NCBI GenBank assembly: GCA_964583615.1
Contig: CAZOWM010000008.1
Coordinates: forward strand, 27,439 to 91,438
DNA: 64,000 nt
Reading direction: 5' to 3'
From: CAZOWM01 sp964583615
GTDB taxonomy: Bacteria; Spirochaetota; B62-G9; DRHN01
Below are positions 8,666-17,613 of the stretch, piece by piece. Under the pieces are notes generated by a model. The model did not search any database. It was given only the letters and a program-made list of their open reading frames with translations, and was not told where the DNA came from. Position 1 is the first letter of the stretch. Each line of letters begins with the position of its first letter. The position numbers and the translations under genes were made by a program.

Positions 8666-9112
8666 TCAGAAGAGGACACCTCTGGGAAAGGAGACAAGAA
8701 GAAGTTTTGAGAAGAAAAGATAGAACGCTCCGACAAACACACCGGTGGTGACGACTTTTATCGTGATTGCGCGAATGCTCCGGTTTTTTTTGTCAAGAAG
8801 AACATTCATGACCGAGATGAACAAAACACTCGTAACAGCAAAGCCCAGCAGTTTTATTAAAAAAGCCCACGCAATAACAAGAAGGATACAGAGCAGTATG
8901 ACCGGATAGCTGATGTTATCTCCTTCGAAAATACGGATTTTTTCCTTCTTGAAAAAACTCAGGGCAAAGAGAAGTATGGCCAGAAATCCGAGAATGGATA
9001 TGATCACCCGGGGAAAAAGGTAGCCGAATCTCGTGAATGAAAGAGACTCGAACCAGAAGTAGACGCATATCCCCGCGATTATGAGAAAGGATATTCTATC
9101 TGCGTTTCGCAT
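8666..9112 (-). CDS. tctB: Tripartite tricarboxylate transporter, small membrane subunit TctB
   Basis: Small membrane component of a TctABC importer for di- or tricarboxylates. The 148 residues have four hydrophobic helices (about 8-26, 36-55, 69-100 and 115-140), the usual TctB size and topology. Sequence conservation in TctB is weak, so the call rests mainly on context: its start overlaps the 3' end of tctA by 17 bases, and tctC lies upstream in the same transcript. The physiological substrate cannot be inferred. Confidence 0.8.
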   Translation of the reverse strand: MRNADRISFLIIAGICVYFWFESLSFTRFGYLFPRVIISILGFLAILLFALSFFKKEKIRIFEGDNISYPVILLCILLVIAWAFLIKLLGFAVTSVLFISVMNVLLDKKNRSIRAITIKVVTTGVFVGAFYLFFSKLLLVSFPRGVLF

Positions 9113-10613
9113 ATTTTTTTCTACCGCCCGTGTATTTACGAATGACCGGCCAACCCGCAGAGACCACGGTGAGGATGATCAGAATAATCGAGATGGGTCT
9201 GGTGAAGAACATGCCGAGCAGCGATCCCGATGCTTTTCCCATGAGAATCGACTGTACGAGCCCCTGCTCACAGATATTCCCGAGTATGAGCCCGAGTACG
9301 ATCGGGCCAGGTCCGAATCCTGCCTTTCTTCCGATGTATCCAACAAGCCCGAAAAATATCATCGTGTACACATCGAACATGTTCCGCTCTATTGAGTACG
9401 AGCCGATGAAGGTGAGAAACAGGATGAAGGGAGCGAGAAAGGGGATGGGAATGTTTGTGATCATTCTTGAGACGAGCTTTCCGCTGTAAATTCCCATCGG
9501 GAGCATGAGTATGTTTGAGAGAATAAGCGAAAGAATAAATGTATAGGTGACGTGGCCGTGAATAGTAAAGAGATCCACACCCGGCCGCATCCCCTGCAGA
9601 AGCAGCGCGCCAAGAAGAACGGCGGCAGGAGGGGCACCTGGAATCCCAAGGGTGAGAAGCGGAATCATGGAACCGGAAACCTCCGCGTTATTTGATGCCT
9701 CCGACGCGGCAACTCCGTCGATTATTCCCCTTCCGAATTTTTCAGGATACCGCGACGCACGAACAGCCTCATTGTATGAGACCATGCTTGCGATATTTCC
9801 GCCTGCCCCCGGAATGATACCGACAATCGTTCCAATGATTGCGGAACGGATGATCAGGACCGGCCGTTTCAAAAGCTTCAATACGACATTCATGACCACC
9901 TTTTTCTGCGTTCTGTATGGAATGACGCTGTAGTGCGTGTCCTTTTTCTCGATCATTCCGATCACTTCCGGAATGCAAAAAATTCCGATGAGCGCGGGAA
10001 TGAGCCCGACACCACCCTGAAGGCTCACACTCCCGAAGGTGAAACGCACGCTGCCTTCGATCGGCGCTATACCGATTGAGCTCACAAGCAGCCCGAACGC
10101 TCCGCCGATAAGCCCTTTTAATATCGACTTTGATGCGAGTGTTGCGATGATCGTAAGCCCGAACACGGTGAGCCAGAAGAACTCCGGGGGTCCGAACTTG
10201 AGTGAGGCCTTTGAGAGCGGAGGGGAAAGAAACAGCAGGAAGAGCACACCGATGAGCCCTCCGATCACGGAGGCTATGGTTGCCGTGACGATCGCCTTGT
10301 AGGAATCGCCCTTTTTTGCCATTGCGTATCCGTCAAAAGTCGTCGCAATTGCAGACGGCGTTCCGGGGGTGTTGATGAGTATGGCCGAGAAGCTGCCGCC
10401 GAAAATGGCTCCGCAATAGATACCGCCAAGAAGAACAAGGCCGTGAATCGGAGACATTGCAAAGGTGAACGGGACAAGGAGCGCAATGGCCATTGTGGCG
10501 GTGAGGCCGGGAAGCGCCCCGACAACGATTCCCGAGCCCGTGCCCAGGACGACAAAAAGGATATTCATCGGGGTGAAGAGGCTACCAAGAGCTTTGAGAA
10601 AAAAGGAACCCAT
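9096..10613 (-). CDS. tctA: Tripartite tricarboxylate transporter, large permease TctA
   Basis: Main transport subunit with 505 residues and about 11-12 hydrophobic helices. Family motifs are GALPGLTATMAIALLVPFTF near residue 32 and NTPGTPSAIATTFDGYAMA near 80. The mirror-repeat motif IPGAGGNIASMVSYNEAVR is near 265, followed by LLTLGIPGAPPAAVLLGALL. It is a secondary, ion-driven carrier that receives substrate from TctC. It overlaps tctB and is separated from tctC by 121 bases holding two hairpins. The ribosome site is weak (AAAGAG), in keeping with lower expression than the receptor. Confidence 0.93.
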   Translation of the reverse strand: MGSFFLKALGSLFTPMNILFVVLGTGSGIVVGALPGLTATMAIALLVPFTFAMSPIHGLVLLGGIYCGAIFGGSFSAILINTPGTPSAIATTFDGYAMAKKGDSYKAIVTATIASVIGGLIGVLFLLFLSPPLSKASLKFGPPEFFWLTVFGLTIIATLASKSILKGLIGGAFGLLVSSIGIAPIEGSVRFTFGSVSLQGGVGLIPALIGIFCIPEVIGMIEKKDTHYSVIPYRTQKKVVMNVVLKLLKRPVLIIRSAIIGTIVGIIPGAGGNIASMVSYNEAVRASRYPEKFGRGIIDGVAASEASNNAEVSGSMIPLLTLGIPGAPPAAVLLGALLLQGMRPGVDLFTIHGHVTYTFILSLILSNILMLPMGIYSGKLVSRMITNIPIPFLAPFILFLTFIGSYSIERNMFDVYTMIFFGLVGYIGRKAGFGPGPIVLGLILGNICEQGLVQSILMGKASGSLLGMFFTRPISIILIILTVVSAGWPVIRKYTGGRKKYAKRR

Positions 10614-10659
10614 GACTCTTTTTCTTTGTTTTTACCTCACGTCCCGAAATTTTTGGATA

Positions 10660-10718
10660 CGCAGAGGCGATACCGGACCACCTCTGCGATTGTGTTTTCC
10701 TGGCTTCTGCAGAGAAGC
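10660..10718 (-). other. Two strong hairpins between tctC and tctA
   Basis: Reading the minus strand after tctC, GCTTCT at 10708-10703 pairs with AGAAGC at 10718-10713 around a 4-base loop. Then an 8-bp perfect stem pairs CGCAGAGG (10660-10667) with CCTCTGCG (10681-10688) around 13 bases. No T-run follows, so these look like RNA-stability or partial-attenuation structures that separate an abundant receptor message from the membrane-subunit message. That role is inference. Confidence 0.55.
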
Positions 10719-10734
10719 AGTTTTCGTATGCGGC

Positions 10735-11730
10735 TCACAGTTCGAGTTCCTTGAGCGCTTCCGTGTACTCTACTATCTTTTCTTCTATGTACTCCGCAAA
10801 GGCATCCGCTTTGACCTTCATCACGAGAAATCCGAGATCTTCCATTTTGCTCACGAATTTCGGGCTTTCGCATGCCTGCTCGAAAGCCTTTTCAAGCGTT
10901 CTTATCACGTCTTCCGGTGTGCCCGGAGGAACACATACACCGCGGTCGATTCCTGCAGTCATGTCGACACCGAGCTCTTTGAACGTCGGTACATCGGCGA
11001 GATGGGGCTTGAACCGATCTTCGGTTCCCATTGCCAGGATGATGATCTTTTCCTTGTGCTGCACGAGATCATTGGAGTTGGCGAAGAGCGCCTGTGTGTG
11101 CCCGCCGAGAAAATTTGCCACGGACGGTGCGGCACCTGTTGAGGGGATGTAGGTGAATTTGGCACCCGTCAGTTTCTGCAGCTGTAAAAGCGCGAGGTGA
11201 TGGCCGCTGTGCGTGCCGGAGCCCCCGATCGTGATTTTCCCCGGGTGGCCCAGTGCATACGAAAGAAAATCGTCAAGGGTCTTGAACCTGCTGTCATTGA
11301 GCACTGCGAGCCCGATCGGTGTAGACTGAAAGAGATACACGGGAACGAGCTGTTCCGTTTCGTATCCTGCATTATCCCTGACGAGAGGCTGTATGATGAT
11401 GTGAGGGATGTTGTTTCCGCAAATCGTATACCCGTCGGGTTTTGACTTTACGAGATTCGACCACGCCACCGCGCCTCCAGCGCCCGGCATATGTTTTATC
11501 AGCACGTTCACGCCGAGCGCAGCCTCGAGGTCTTCTTTCTGGTACTGGGCTGTAATATCGGACTGTCCCCCTGGATCAAAAGGGATGACATAATCGATGT
11601 TTCGAGTCGGATACTGCGCCACTTCTTCTTTCTCCCCTTCCGGAAAAGCGAGAGAAGCGGACAGAAAAATAAGAACAAAAAGAAAAAAGAAAAGAGAAGA
11701 ATACTTTATACCTTGAAACGCCTTTTTCAT
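10735..11730 (-). CDS. tctC: Tripartite tricarboxylate transporter substrate-binding protein TctC
   Basis: Periplasmic receptor of the Bug/TctC family, 331 residues. An N-terminal signal (about residues 10-30, ending near SLAFPEGE) precedes the family motif YPTRNIDYVIPFDPGGQSD, with the PGG ligand loop, and later MPGAGGAVAWSNLVKSKPDG. The ribosome site GGAGG lies just upstream of the ATG. First gene of tctCAB. Bug receptors bind small carboxylates (citrate, tartrate, aromatic acids); no specific ligand can be assigned from sequence. Confidence 0.9.
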   Translation of the reverse strand: MKKAFQGIKYSSLFFFLFVLIFLSASLAFPEGEKEEVAQYPTRNIDYVIPFDPGGQSDITAQYQKEDLEAALGVNVLIKHMPGAGGAVAWSNLVKSKPDGYTICGNNIPHIIIQPLVRDNAGYETEQLVPVYLFQSTPIGLAVLNDSRFKTLDDFLSYALGHPGKITIGGSGTHSGHHLALLQLQKLTGAKFTYIPSTGAAPSVANFLGGHTQALFANSNDLVQHKEKIIILAMGTEDRFKPHLADVPTFKELGVDMTAGIDRGVCVPPGTPEDVIRTLEKAFEQACESPKFVSKMEDLGFLVMKVKADAFAEYIEEKIVEYTEALKELEL

Positions 11731-11762
11731 GGTGTCCTCCTGAAAGGCTGGAATTACACATA

Positions 11763-11791
11763 ATGGTACTGAATATTCGCAGTGCTGTAAA
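11763..11791 (-). promoter_or_regulatory. Sigma-70-type promoter for tctCAB
   Basis: On the minus strand TTTACA (11791-11786) and TACCAT (11768-11763) are spaced by 17 bases, about 32 bases upstream of the tctC ATG at 11730. The rest of the gap to radC (11792-11913) is AT-rich and probably holds the divergent radC promoter, which I could not place. Confidence 0.45.
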
Positions 11792-11913
11792 GAGAAGGCA
11801 GGAGCGGAAAGAAAAAAAAATCTTATAAACCGGCGAAACTATAAATATTTTTAATAATTTGATTATGGAAGAAAAATCACAGGAAGAGTGTTTCTTGAGA
11901 GAGAGGAAAAACG

Positions 11914-12591
11914 ATGCGAAGAATAAGGGAAACACCCACCTGTGACAGGCCGCGGGAAAAGCTGTACAGGAACGGTCCCGCATATCTCACGGATGTGGAA
12001 CTGGTGGTTTTGCTGCTGGGTAGCGGCGTGAAGGGATTCGACGTATTTGCGATCGCAGAAAAAGCGCGAGAATTTCTCGAAGAGAACGCACTTCTTCTGA
12101 AGGAAGATTTTTCGGCATTTATGCAGGGGCTCATCGGGATCAGGGGGCTTGGGAAGGCGAAGGCTGCACTTTTTGCGGCATGCTGTGAGCTCTGTTCACG
12201 CCTGCACAGTAAGAAGACTCAGACAATTAAAAGTGCCGCTGACATTTATCCCTTTCTTTCCTATCTCTCAGCCAAACGGCAGGAGCACTTCGTGTGCGTC
12301 CATCTCAACGGTGCAAACAGAGTGGTTTCGTGCAGGACCGTCACCATCGGGCTCGTCGATCAGGCTCTCGTGCACCCCAGAGAAGTGTTCTCCGATGCAG
12401 TAAAGGAAAAGGCCTCAAAGATTATCGTTGCGCATAACCACCCTGCAGGAGGTCTTTTTCCAAGTGATGAAGATATTTCCGTGACTCGGAACCTGAACCG
12501 GGCCGGGGAACTGCTCGGGATCGCTCTCCTGGATCATCTCATTATCGGCGGCGACGGCTATTTCAGCTTCAGGGAAGAAGGCCTCCTGTAG
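11914..12591 (+). CDS. radC: RadC family DNA repair/JAMM-fold protein
   Basis: RadC-type (UPF0758) protein of 225 residues. An N-terminal helix-hairpin-helix (GIRGLGKAKAALFAACC near 75) is followed by a JAB1/MPN metalloprotease-like domain. The JAMM motif is visible: Glu in HPREVFSDAVKEKA, then AHNHPAGGLFPSDED with the two His, Ser and Asp. The biochemical role of RadC is not settled, and the old link to recombination repair is doubtful. ATG 11914 is preceded by GAGAGGAAA. It is followed by uvrB on the same strand, but uvrB has its own promoter. The length is normal. Confidence 0.92.
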   Translation: MRRIRETPTCDRPREKLYRNGPAYLTDVELVVLLLGSGVKGFDVFAIAEKAREFLEENALLLKEDFSAFMQGLIGIRGLGKAKAALFAACCELCSRLHSKKTQTIKSAADIYPFLSYLSAKRQEHFVCVHLNGANRVVSCRTVTIGLVDQALVHPREVFSDAVKEKASKIIVAHNHPAGGLFPSDEDISVTRNLNRAGELLGIALLDHLIIGGDGYFSFREEGLL

Positions 12592-12607
12592 AGCCGGGCT
12601 CTTTGTT

Positions 12608-12636
12608 TTGACTTTTGAGTGTGCGGACGATATCAT
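12608..12636 (+). promoter_or_regulatory. Near-consensus promoter placing transcription start at the uvrB ATG
   Basis: TTGACT (12608-12613), a 17-base spacer and TATCAT (12631-12636). The expected start point, 6-8 bases after the -10 box, falls at 12642-12644, on or next to ATG 12643. No Shine-Dalgarno is visible before that ATG. No LexA-type operator was recognised. Confidence 0.55.
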
Positions 12637-12642
12637 GTGTAC

Positions 12643-14634
12643 ATGCCGGACTTCAAGTTGCGGGCACCGTACCGACCGAAGGGGGACCAGAGCAAAGCTG
12701 TTGAGGAGCTTTCCGCAGGGGTGATGGCGGGTGAACGCGCGCAGACACTTCTCGGGGTCACCGGTTCGGGAAAGACCTATACAATGGCGGCGGTGATCGA
12801 GAAAATAAACAGGCCCACGCTCGTCATCTCCCACAACAAGACGCTTGCCGCACAGCTGTACCGTGAGTTCAAGGATTTTTTCCCGGGGAATGCGGTCGAG
12901 TATTTTGTCAGCTATTACGACTATTATCAGCCCGAGGCCTACCTTCCCGCGACGGACACGTTTATCGAGAAGGATTTTTCCATCAATGACGAGATCGACA
13001 GGATGAGGCTTGCTGCGACCTCGTCGCTCATGGAGAGAGATGACGTCATTGTGGTCGCAACAGTGTCATGCATCTATGGAGTGGGAAATCCGAGGGTGTA
13101 CAGGAGGATGCGTCTGCAGCTGGAACGGGGAAAGGAATACGAGCGTGACTCTGTACTCAGGAAGCTCGTGGATATCCAGTACAGCAGAAACGATTACGAT
13201 TTCAAGCGGTCGACTTTCCGGGTAAGGGGGGATGTCATAGAGATATTTCCTAGCTATGCGCAGTACAGCCTGCGGGCTGAATTTTTCGGCGATGAGCTGG
13301 AGAATATTTCCGTTTTCAATCCGCTCACAGGTGCGGTCATTGAGGAAAGAGAAAGCGTCATCGTGTACCCTGCTTCGCACTACGTGATTGAGCAGCAGAA
13401 CCTGAATGACGCGATCGTGAAGATTGAGGAGGAGCTCAAGGAACGGTACCAGTACTTCCTTTCCAGCAATAAACTGCTCGAAGCGCAGAGGATCAAATCA
13501 CGTACGGAGTACGATATGGAGATGATGCGGGAAATGGGATACTGCAACGGCATAGAGAACTACTCCCGGCACATATTTGGCAGAGATGAGGGGGAAAGGC
13601 CTGCGGTCCTCATTGATTATTTCTCAGAGCATTTCATCATGTTCATAGACGAATCTCACGTTACCATTCCGCAGATCGGCGGAATGTACGAGGGCGACAG
13701 ATCGAGAAAACTTTCCCTCGTGGAGCACGGGTTCAGGCTTCCGTCGGCCCTTGACAACCGTCCGCTCTATTTTGAAGAGTTCGAGAATATGATAAATCAG
13801 GTCATTTTCGCATCCGCAACCCCGCGCCCATACGAGAGAGATAAAAGCTCGAAGGTCGTGGAGCAGATTATCAGGCCCACCGGGCTCATCGATCCGGAGA
13901 TATCTGTCAGGGAAGCGAAGCACCAGATCGACGATCTGATCGGCGAAATTCGCGAGCGGGTGAACAACAATGAGAGGGTGCTCGTGACCACACTCACCAA
14001 GCGGATGGCTGAGGATCTCTCACAGTACCTCGCGAATCTCGGGATTCGCGTCACATACCTTCACTCGGAGGTGCACACGATCGAGCGGACGGATATTCTC
14101 AGGGATTTACGGGCAGGTGAATTTGATGTGCTCGTGGGGATCAATCTTTTGCGTGAAGGTCTCGACCTCCCCGAAGTCTCTCTTGTGGCAATCCTCGATG
14201 CAGACAAGGTCGGTTTTCTACGGTCTACGACGTCGCTCATACAGATAACCGGGAGGGCTGCGCGAAATGTGAACGGAAAGGTGATCATGTATGCAGATCA
14301 CGTGAGCGACGCGATGCGCGATGCAATCGATGAAACGAACAGGCGGAGGCAGATTCAGGAGTCGTACAATAAAGAACACGGAATCGTGCCGACGAGCATC
14401 AGCAAAGAGATCGTCGACATACTCGAGCGGAAGAAAAAAGAGAAAGAGGATATATCCCAGCGAGATCTTCATATCATTGCGAAGCAGTACAACATGCTCA
14501 ATCCCACGCACAGGAAGCGGTATATCAATGAGTGTGAGCGGGAAATGGTCGAGGCTGCAAAGAACCTTGATTTCGAGCGTGCAATCGTGTTCCGCGAAGA
14601 AATCGAAAAGGTAAAGGCTGAGCACAAAGTATGA
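12643..14634 (+). CDS. uvrB: UvrABC nucleotide excision repair protein UvrB
   Basis: Damage-verifying helicase of nucleotide excision repair that loads UvrC. With 663 residues it is near the usual length. Walker A is GVTGSGKT (K44). The beta-hairpin YFVSYYDYYQPEAYLP inserts between DNA strands. FIDESHVTIPQ, the helicase motif INLLREGLDLPEVSLV and QITGRAARN follow. The C-terminal UVR motif starts at MVEAAKNLDFERAI and binds UvrC. ATG 12643 gives the family-typical beginning; an in-frame GTG at 12619 is possible but lies between the promoter boxes. The stop overlaps the next start (ATGA). Confidence 0.97.
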   Translation: MPDFKLRAPYRPKGDQSKAVEELSAGVMAGERAQTLLGVTGSGKTYTMAAVIEKINRPTLVISHNKTLAAQLYREFKDFFPGNAVEYFVSYYDYYQPEAYLPATDTFIEKDFSINDEIDRMRLAATSSLMERDDVIVVATVSCIYGVGNPRVYRRMRLQLERGKEYERDSVLRKLVDIQYSRNDYDFKRSTFRVRGDVIEIFPSYAQYSLRAEFFGDELENISVFNPLTGAVIEERESVIVYPASHYVIEQQNLNDAIVKIEEELKERYQYFLSSNKLLEAQRIKSRTEYDMEMMREMGYCNGIENYSRHIFGRDEGERPAVLIDYFSEHFIMFIDESHVTIPQIGGMYEGDRSRKLSLVEHGFRLPSALDNRPLYFEEFENMINQVIFASATPRPYERDKSSKVVEQIIRPTGLIDPEISVREAKHQIDDLIGEIRERVNNNERVLVTTLTKRMAEDLSQYLANLGIRVTYLHSEVHTIERTDILRDLRAGEFDVLVGINLLREGLDLPEVSLVAILDADKVGFLRSTTSLIQITGRAARNVNGKVIMYADHVSDAMRDAIDETNRRRQIQESYNKEHGIVPTSISKEIVDILERKKKEKEDISQRDLHIIAKQYNMLNPTHRKRYINECEREMVEAAKNLDFERAIVFREEIEKVKAEHKV

Positions 14635-15320
14635 ACAGGGTCAGCAGATTGTTACTTCTGCTCTTTTTTGCAGTCCCCTGTATGGGAGCGGGTTCCGAAA
14701 AAAGCATTACCGTATTCGGGGAGTATCCGGTGGTCGAGGAGCTGGGGGAGGGAGCGTTTCAGCAGGAAGACAAAAACGGTTTTCCTCAGCTCATCGAATA
14801 CGGAAATCTGGGCGGGTATAAGCAAAAAGCGTTCCGTGAAGCACTCCACTTCCTGGATGCAAACGTGTTCGGGTATACATTTGTCTATAAACCGGGAAGC
14901 GTACTCATGAAGACGGAAGAAGTTTTTGAGGTGGAACTGAAGGGAAGCGTGGGAGCGGAGAACACGAACACGGTTGGTGAAGGAGTGAATAAAACCATCT
15001 ACAGAGTAAAGCTCGATTTTCCGGTGACCCCCTCGGTCCACAGATGGCAACAGGCTTTTATTAGCAATACGATCCGGCACATGCAGTCGGAGGGAACGTC
15101 GGAATTCTACACAGGCTGGGAGGGGAGGAGTGACGCACTGCGGGAGGCGCTCCGAAACCTCGTGCTTGCTGCAGCAATGAGGGAGCTGAGCTCGAAGCCG
15201 CTTCTTTTAAAAGGCGATATACTTCTGAAGGGAACCCCTGAATTTTCTGTAGGTGCGGGAAGGCACTACTGCAGGATATCGGGGTACGTGAATTTTTTGG
15301 AGATCATCACCTACGACTGA
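14631..15320 (+). CDS. Exported protein of unknown function
   Basis: 229 residues. A signal peptide (MNRVSRLLLLLFFAVPCMGA, cleavage near residue 20) indicates export; the Cys at 17 is not in a good lipobox. The mature part is mixed alpha/beta with no motif I recognise. A segment near residues 35-75 is rich in Glu, Gly and Phe, and EALHFLDANVFGYTFVYKPG is notable. Translationally coupled to uvrB through a 4-base ATGA overlap and followed 19 bases later by the mrfA-like helicase. The location in a repair operon looks positional rather than functional, because the protein is exported. Confidence 0.7.
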   Translation: MNRVSRLLLLLFFAVPCMGAGSEKSITVFGEYPVVEELGEGAFQQEDKNGFPQLIEYGNLGGYKQKAFREALHFLDANVFGYTFVYKPGSVLMKTEEVFEVELKGSVGAENTNTVGEGVNKTIYRVKLDFPVTPSVHRWQQAFISNTIRHMQSEGTSEFYTGWEGRSDALREALRNLVLAAAMRELSSKPLLLKGDILLKGTPEFSVGAGRHYCRISGYVNFLEIITYD

Positions 15321-15339
15321 CGAGTGTGAAAGGGATGCT

Positions 15340-17607
15340 TTGGAACTGACCGATTATCTCGATCAATTAAAAAGAGAGCCGAAATTTGTCAGCAATGTGG
15401 TCTACTGGGGGAAAAGACCAAAGCAATCTGCTTGCTTCAGTCCCGTCCCCCAAGAGCTTCATCCAGCGCTGAAGCACTATCTCGAAGAAAAGGGGATCAG
15501 TAATCTCTATTCACACCAACACGAGTGCTACAGGGCCGTTGCGGCTGGAAGGGACACGGTGATCACCACCCCGACCGCATCGGGAAAGAGCCTTGCCTAC
15601 AACCTGCCTGTGCTCGATGCGCTTTTAAAGGACAGGGACGCGAAAGCGCTCTATCTGTTTCCAACCAAGGCGCTGAGCCAGGATCAGGTGAAAATGCTCG
15701 AAGATTTTTCGCTTTCGGAGCTCAGGCTTTACATCTACGACGGAGACACTCCCAGTTCCATACGGCAGGCCGCACGAAAGAACGGGCGCATCATCGTCAC
15801 AAACCCCGACATGCTCCACACTGGGATACTGCCGAACCACCCGAAGTGGGTGAAGATATTCGACGGCTTGCGTTACATCGTCCTTGACGAGCTCCACACG
15901 TACAGAGGGGTGTTCGGCAGTCATTTGTCACACGTGATGAAACGTTTACTGAGAGTTGCGAGGTTTTACAACTCATCTCCCGTGTTCATTGCTTCCTCAG
16001 CCACCATTGCGAATCCCGAGAATCTGTTCGAGAAGATCACAACAAGAACCCCCCTGCACATATCAAAGAGCGGCTCTCCGCTTGGGGAGAAACACTACAT
16101 TATCTACAACCCGCCTCTGGTGAATCCCGTGCAGGGAATACGGCGCGGTGTCGTGCTCGAATCATACGGACTCGCACGCAGGTTCATCGAGAGCGGAAAC
16201 GCCACCATCGTGTTCGCACGGAGCAGGCTGAACACTGAGATCGTTTTATCCTATCTGAAGAAGTGGATGCCTTCCGCCGCGGGGAGGGTCGAGGGGTACA
16301 GGGGAGGATATCTTCCCTCAGAGCGAAGACGTATCGAGGAGGGGCTGAAAAACGGTGAAATCAGAGGGATCGTATCGACGAACGCCCTCGAGCTGGGAAT
16401 CGATATCGGAAGCCTCGATGTGAGCATCATGGCCGGCTATCCCGGCTCTGTATCGTCCTTTCATCAACAGGCGGGGAGAAGCGGCAGGAAGGAAACACTC
16501 AGTGTTTCTGTTCTCGTGTGCTCGAACGGCCCGCTCGACCAGTATATCGCGGCCCATCCTGAATACCTCATGGAAAAGACCCCCGAGGCGGCATTGATCA
16601 ATCCCTCGAATATCTACATACTCGTAGACCAGATAAAATGCGCTGCATTCGAGATCCCTTTTACAAAGAAAGAGGGGTTTGGCGGGGAGAACGTCTCGGA
16701 TATCCTCGATTATCTCGAGGAAAAGGAGGTGCTGCACAGCGAAGACGAGACCTATCACTGGCAGGACCGCTCCTATCCCGCGGAAAACGTCTCCATCAGG
16801 AGTGCAGAGATAGGGAACTTCATCATCGTTGAATACGCCGGGAGAGCGAAGCGGGTCATCGGAGAGGTCGACCGTGCGAGCGTGCCGATGCTCCTCCATG
16901 AGAACGCAGTCTATATTCACGGAAGCCAGCAGTACCTCGTGACCAGGCTCGACTGGGACAAGCAGATCGCATATGTCGAGCGGTCGACGGTGAATTATTA
17001 CACCGACGCGCTGACGAAGACAGACATACAGATCCTCGAGAAAAACATCGTGGAGCAATTCACCTGCTATCAGGCATTCCTTGCGGATGTTCTCGTGCGG
17101 ACACTTGCGGCAAAGTATAAAAAGATAAAGTTCGGAACCCATGAGAACATCGGATACGGTGACATCAGCCTTCCCCCAACCGAGATTCACACAAGAAGCC
17201 TGATTTTGTCGTTTGAAAATGTGCTGTTCGCGAATCTTTCACGGGAAGAAGGCGAAAACCTTCTTCTATCGGTCTCAAACCTGCTCAGGAACATCAGTCC
17301 TCTGTACGTCATGACCGACATCAGGGACATCGGGTCCGCGGAGAGTCTGAGACAGCAGGTGATCGGCCTTCCCACAGTCTTTCTCTTTGACAGGTATCCG
17401 GGCGGGGTGGGGCTTGCCGACAGGCTCTTCGAGAAGACCAATGAGCTTCTTCGGGCCTCATATCAGAGGATACAGGAGTGTACCTGCAAAAACGGATGCC
17501 CTTCCTGCGTCGGGCCTGAAAGGTTCAACAAGGAGATCGCCGCGCATTTTTTCGAGACGCTCCTGAAGGCGGAGATAAAGCTCGTGCAGAAAGACGAAGG
17601 AACATGA
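15340..17607 (+). CDS. mrfA: Superfamily 2 helicase with C-terminal four-cysteine motif (MrfA/YprA-like)
   Basis: DEAD/DEAH-box DNA helicase of 755 residues. Motif Q/I is TTPTASGKSLAY near 70, motif II is VLDELHTYRG (DELH), motif III is ASSATIANP, and the helicase-C motifs LELGIDIGSLD and QQAGRSGR are intact. The C-terminal third matches the DUF1998-type region and ends in a Cys cluster ECTCKNGCPSCVG, the zinc-binding signature of B. subtilis MrfA (749 residues), which acts with MrfB in excision of mitomycin adducts. The start TTG 15340 has AGGGA a few bases upstream. The next gene encodes the MrfB-type exonuclease, which strongly supports the assignment. Confidence 0.88.
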   Translation: MELTDYLDQLKREPKFVSNVVYWGKRPKQSACFSPVPQELHPALKHYLEEKGISNLYSHQHECYRAVAAGRDTVITTPTASGKSLAYNLPVLDALLKDRDAKALYLFPTKALSQDQVKMLEDFSLSELRLYIYDGDTPSSIRQAARKNGRIIVTNPDMLHTGILPNHPKWVKIFDGLRYIVLDELHTYRGVFGSHLSHVMKRLLRVARFYNSSPVFIASSATIANPENLFEKITTRTPLHISKSGSPLGEKHYIIYNPPLVNPVQGIRRGVVLESYGLARRFIESGNATIVFARSRLNTEIVLSYLKKWMPSAAGRVEGYRGGYLPSERRRIEEGLKNGEIRGIVSTNALELGIDIGSLDVSIMAGYPGSVSSFHQQAGRSGRKETLSVSVLVCSNGPLDQYIAAHPEYLMEKTPEAALINPSNIYILVDQIKCAAFEIPFTKKEGFGGENVSDILDYLEEKEVLHSEDETYHWQDRSYPAENVSIRSAEIGNFIIVEYAGRAKRVIGEVDRASVPMLLHENAVYIHGSQQYLVTRLDWDKQIAYVERSTVNYYTDALTKTDIQILEKNIVEQFTCYQAFLADVLVRTLAAKYKKIKFGTHENIGYGDISLPPTEIHTRSLILSFENVLFANLSREEGENLLLSVSNLLRNISPLYVMTDIRDIGSAESLRQQVIGLPTVFLFDRYPGGVGLADRLFEKTNELLRASYQRIQECTCKNGCPSCVGPERFNKEIAAHFFETLLKAEIKLVQKDEGT

Positions 17608-17613
17608 GTCCGC

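Noticed and set aside
16318..17190. Open frame of 290 codons antisense to the mrfA helicase
   Set aside because: Covered by a strongly supported helicase with intact motifs; the antisense product has no recognisable features.
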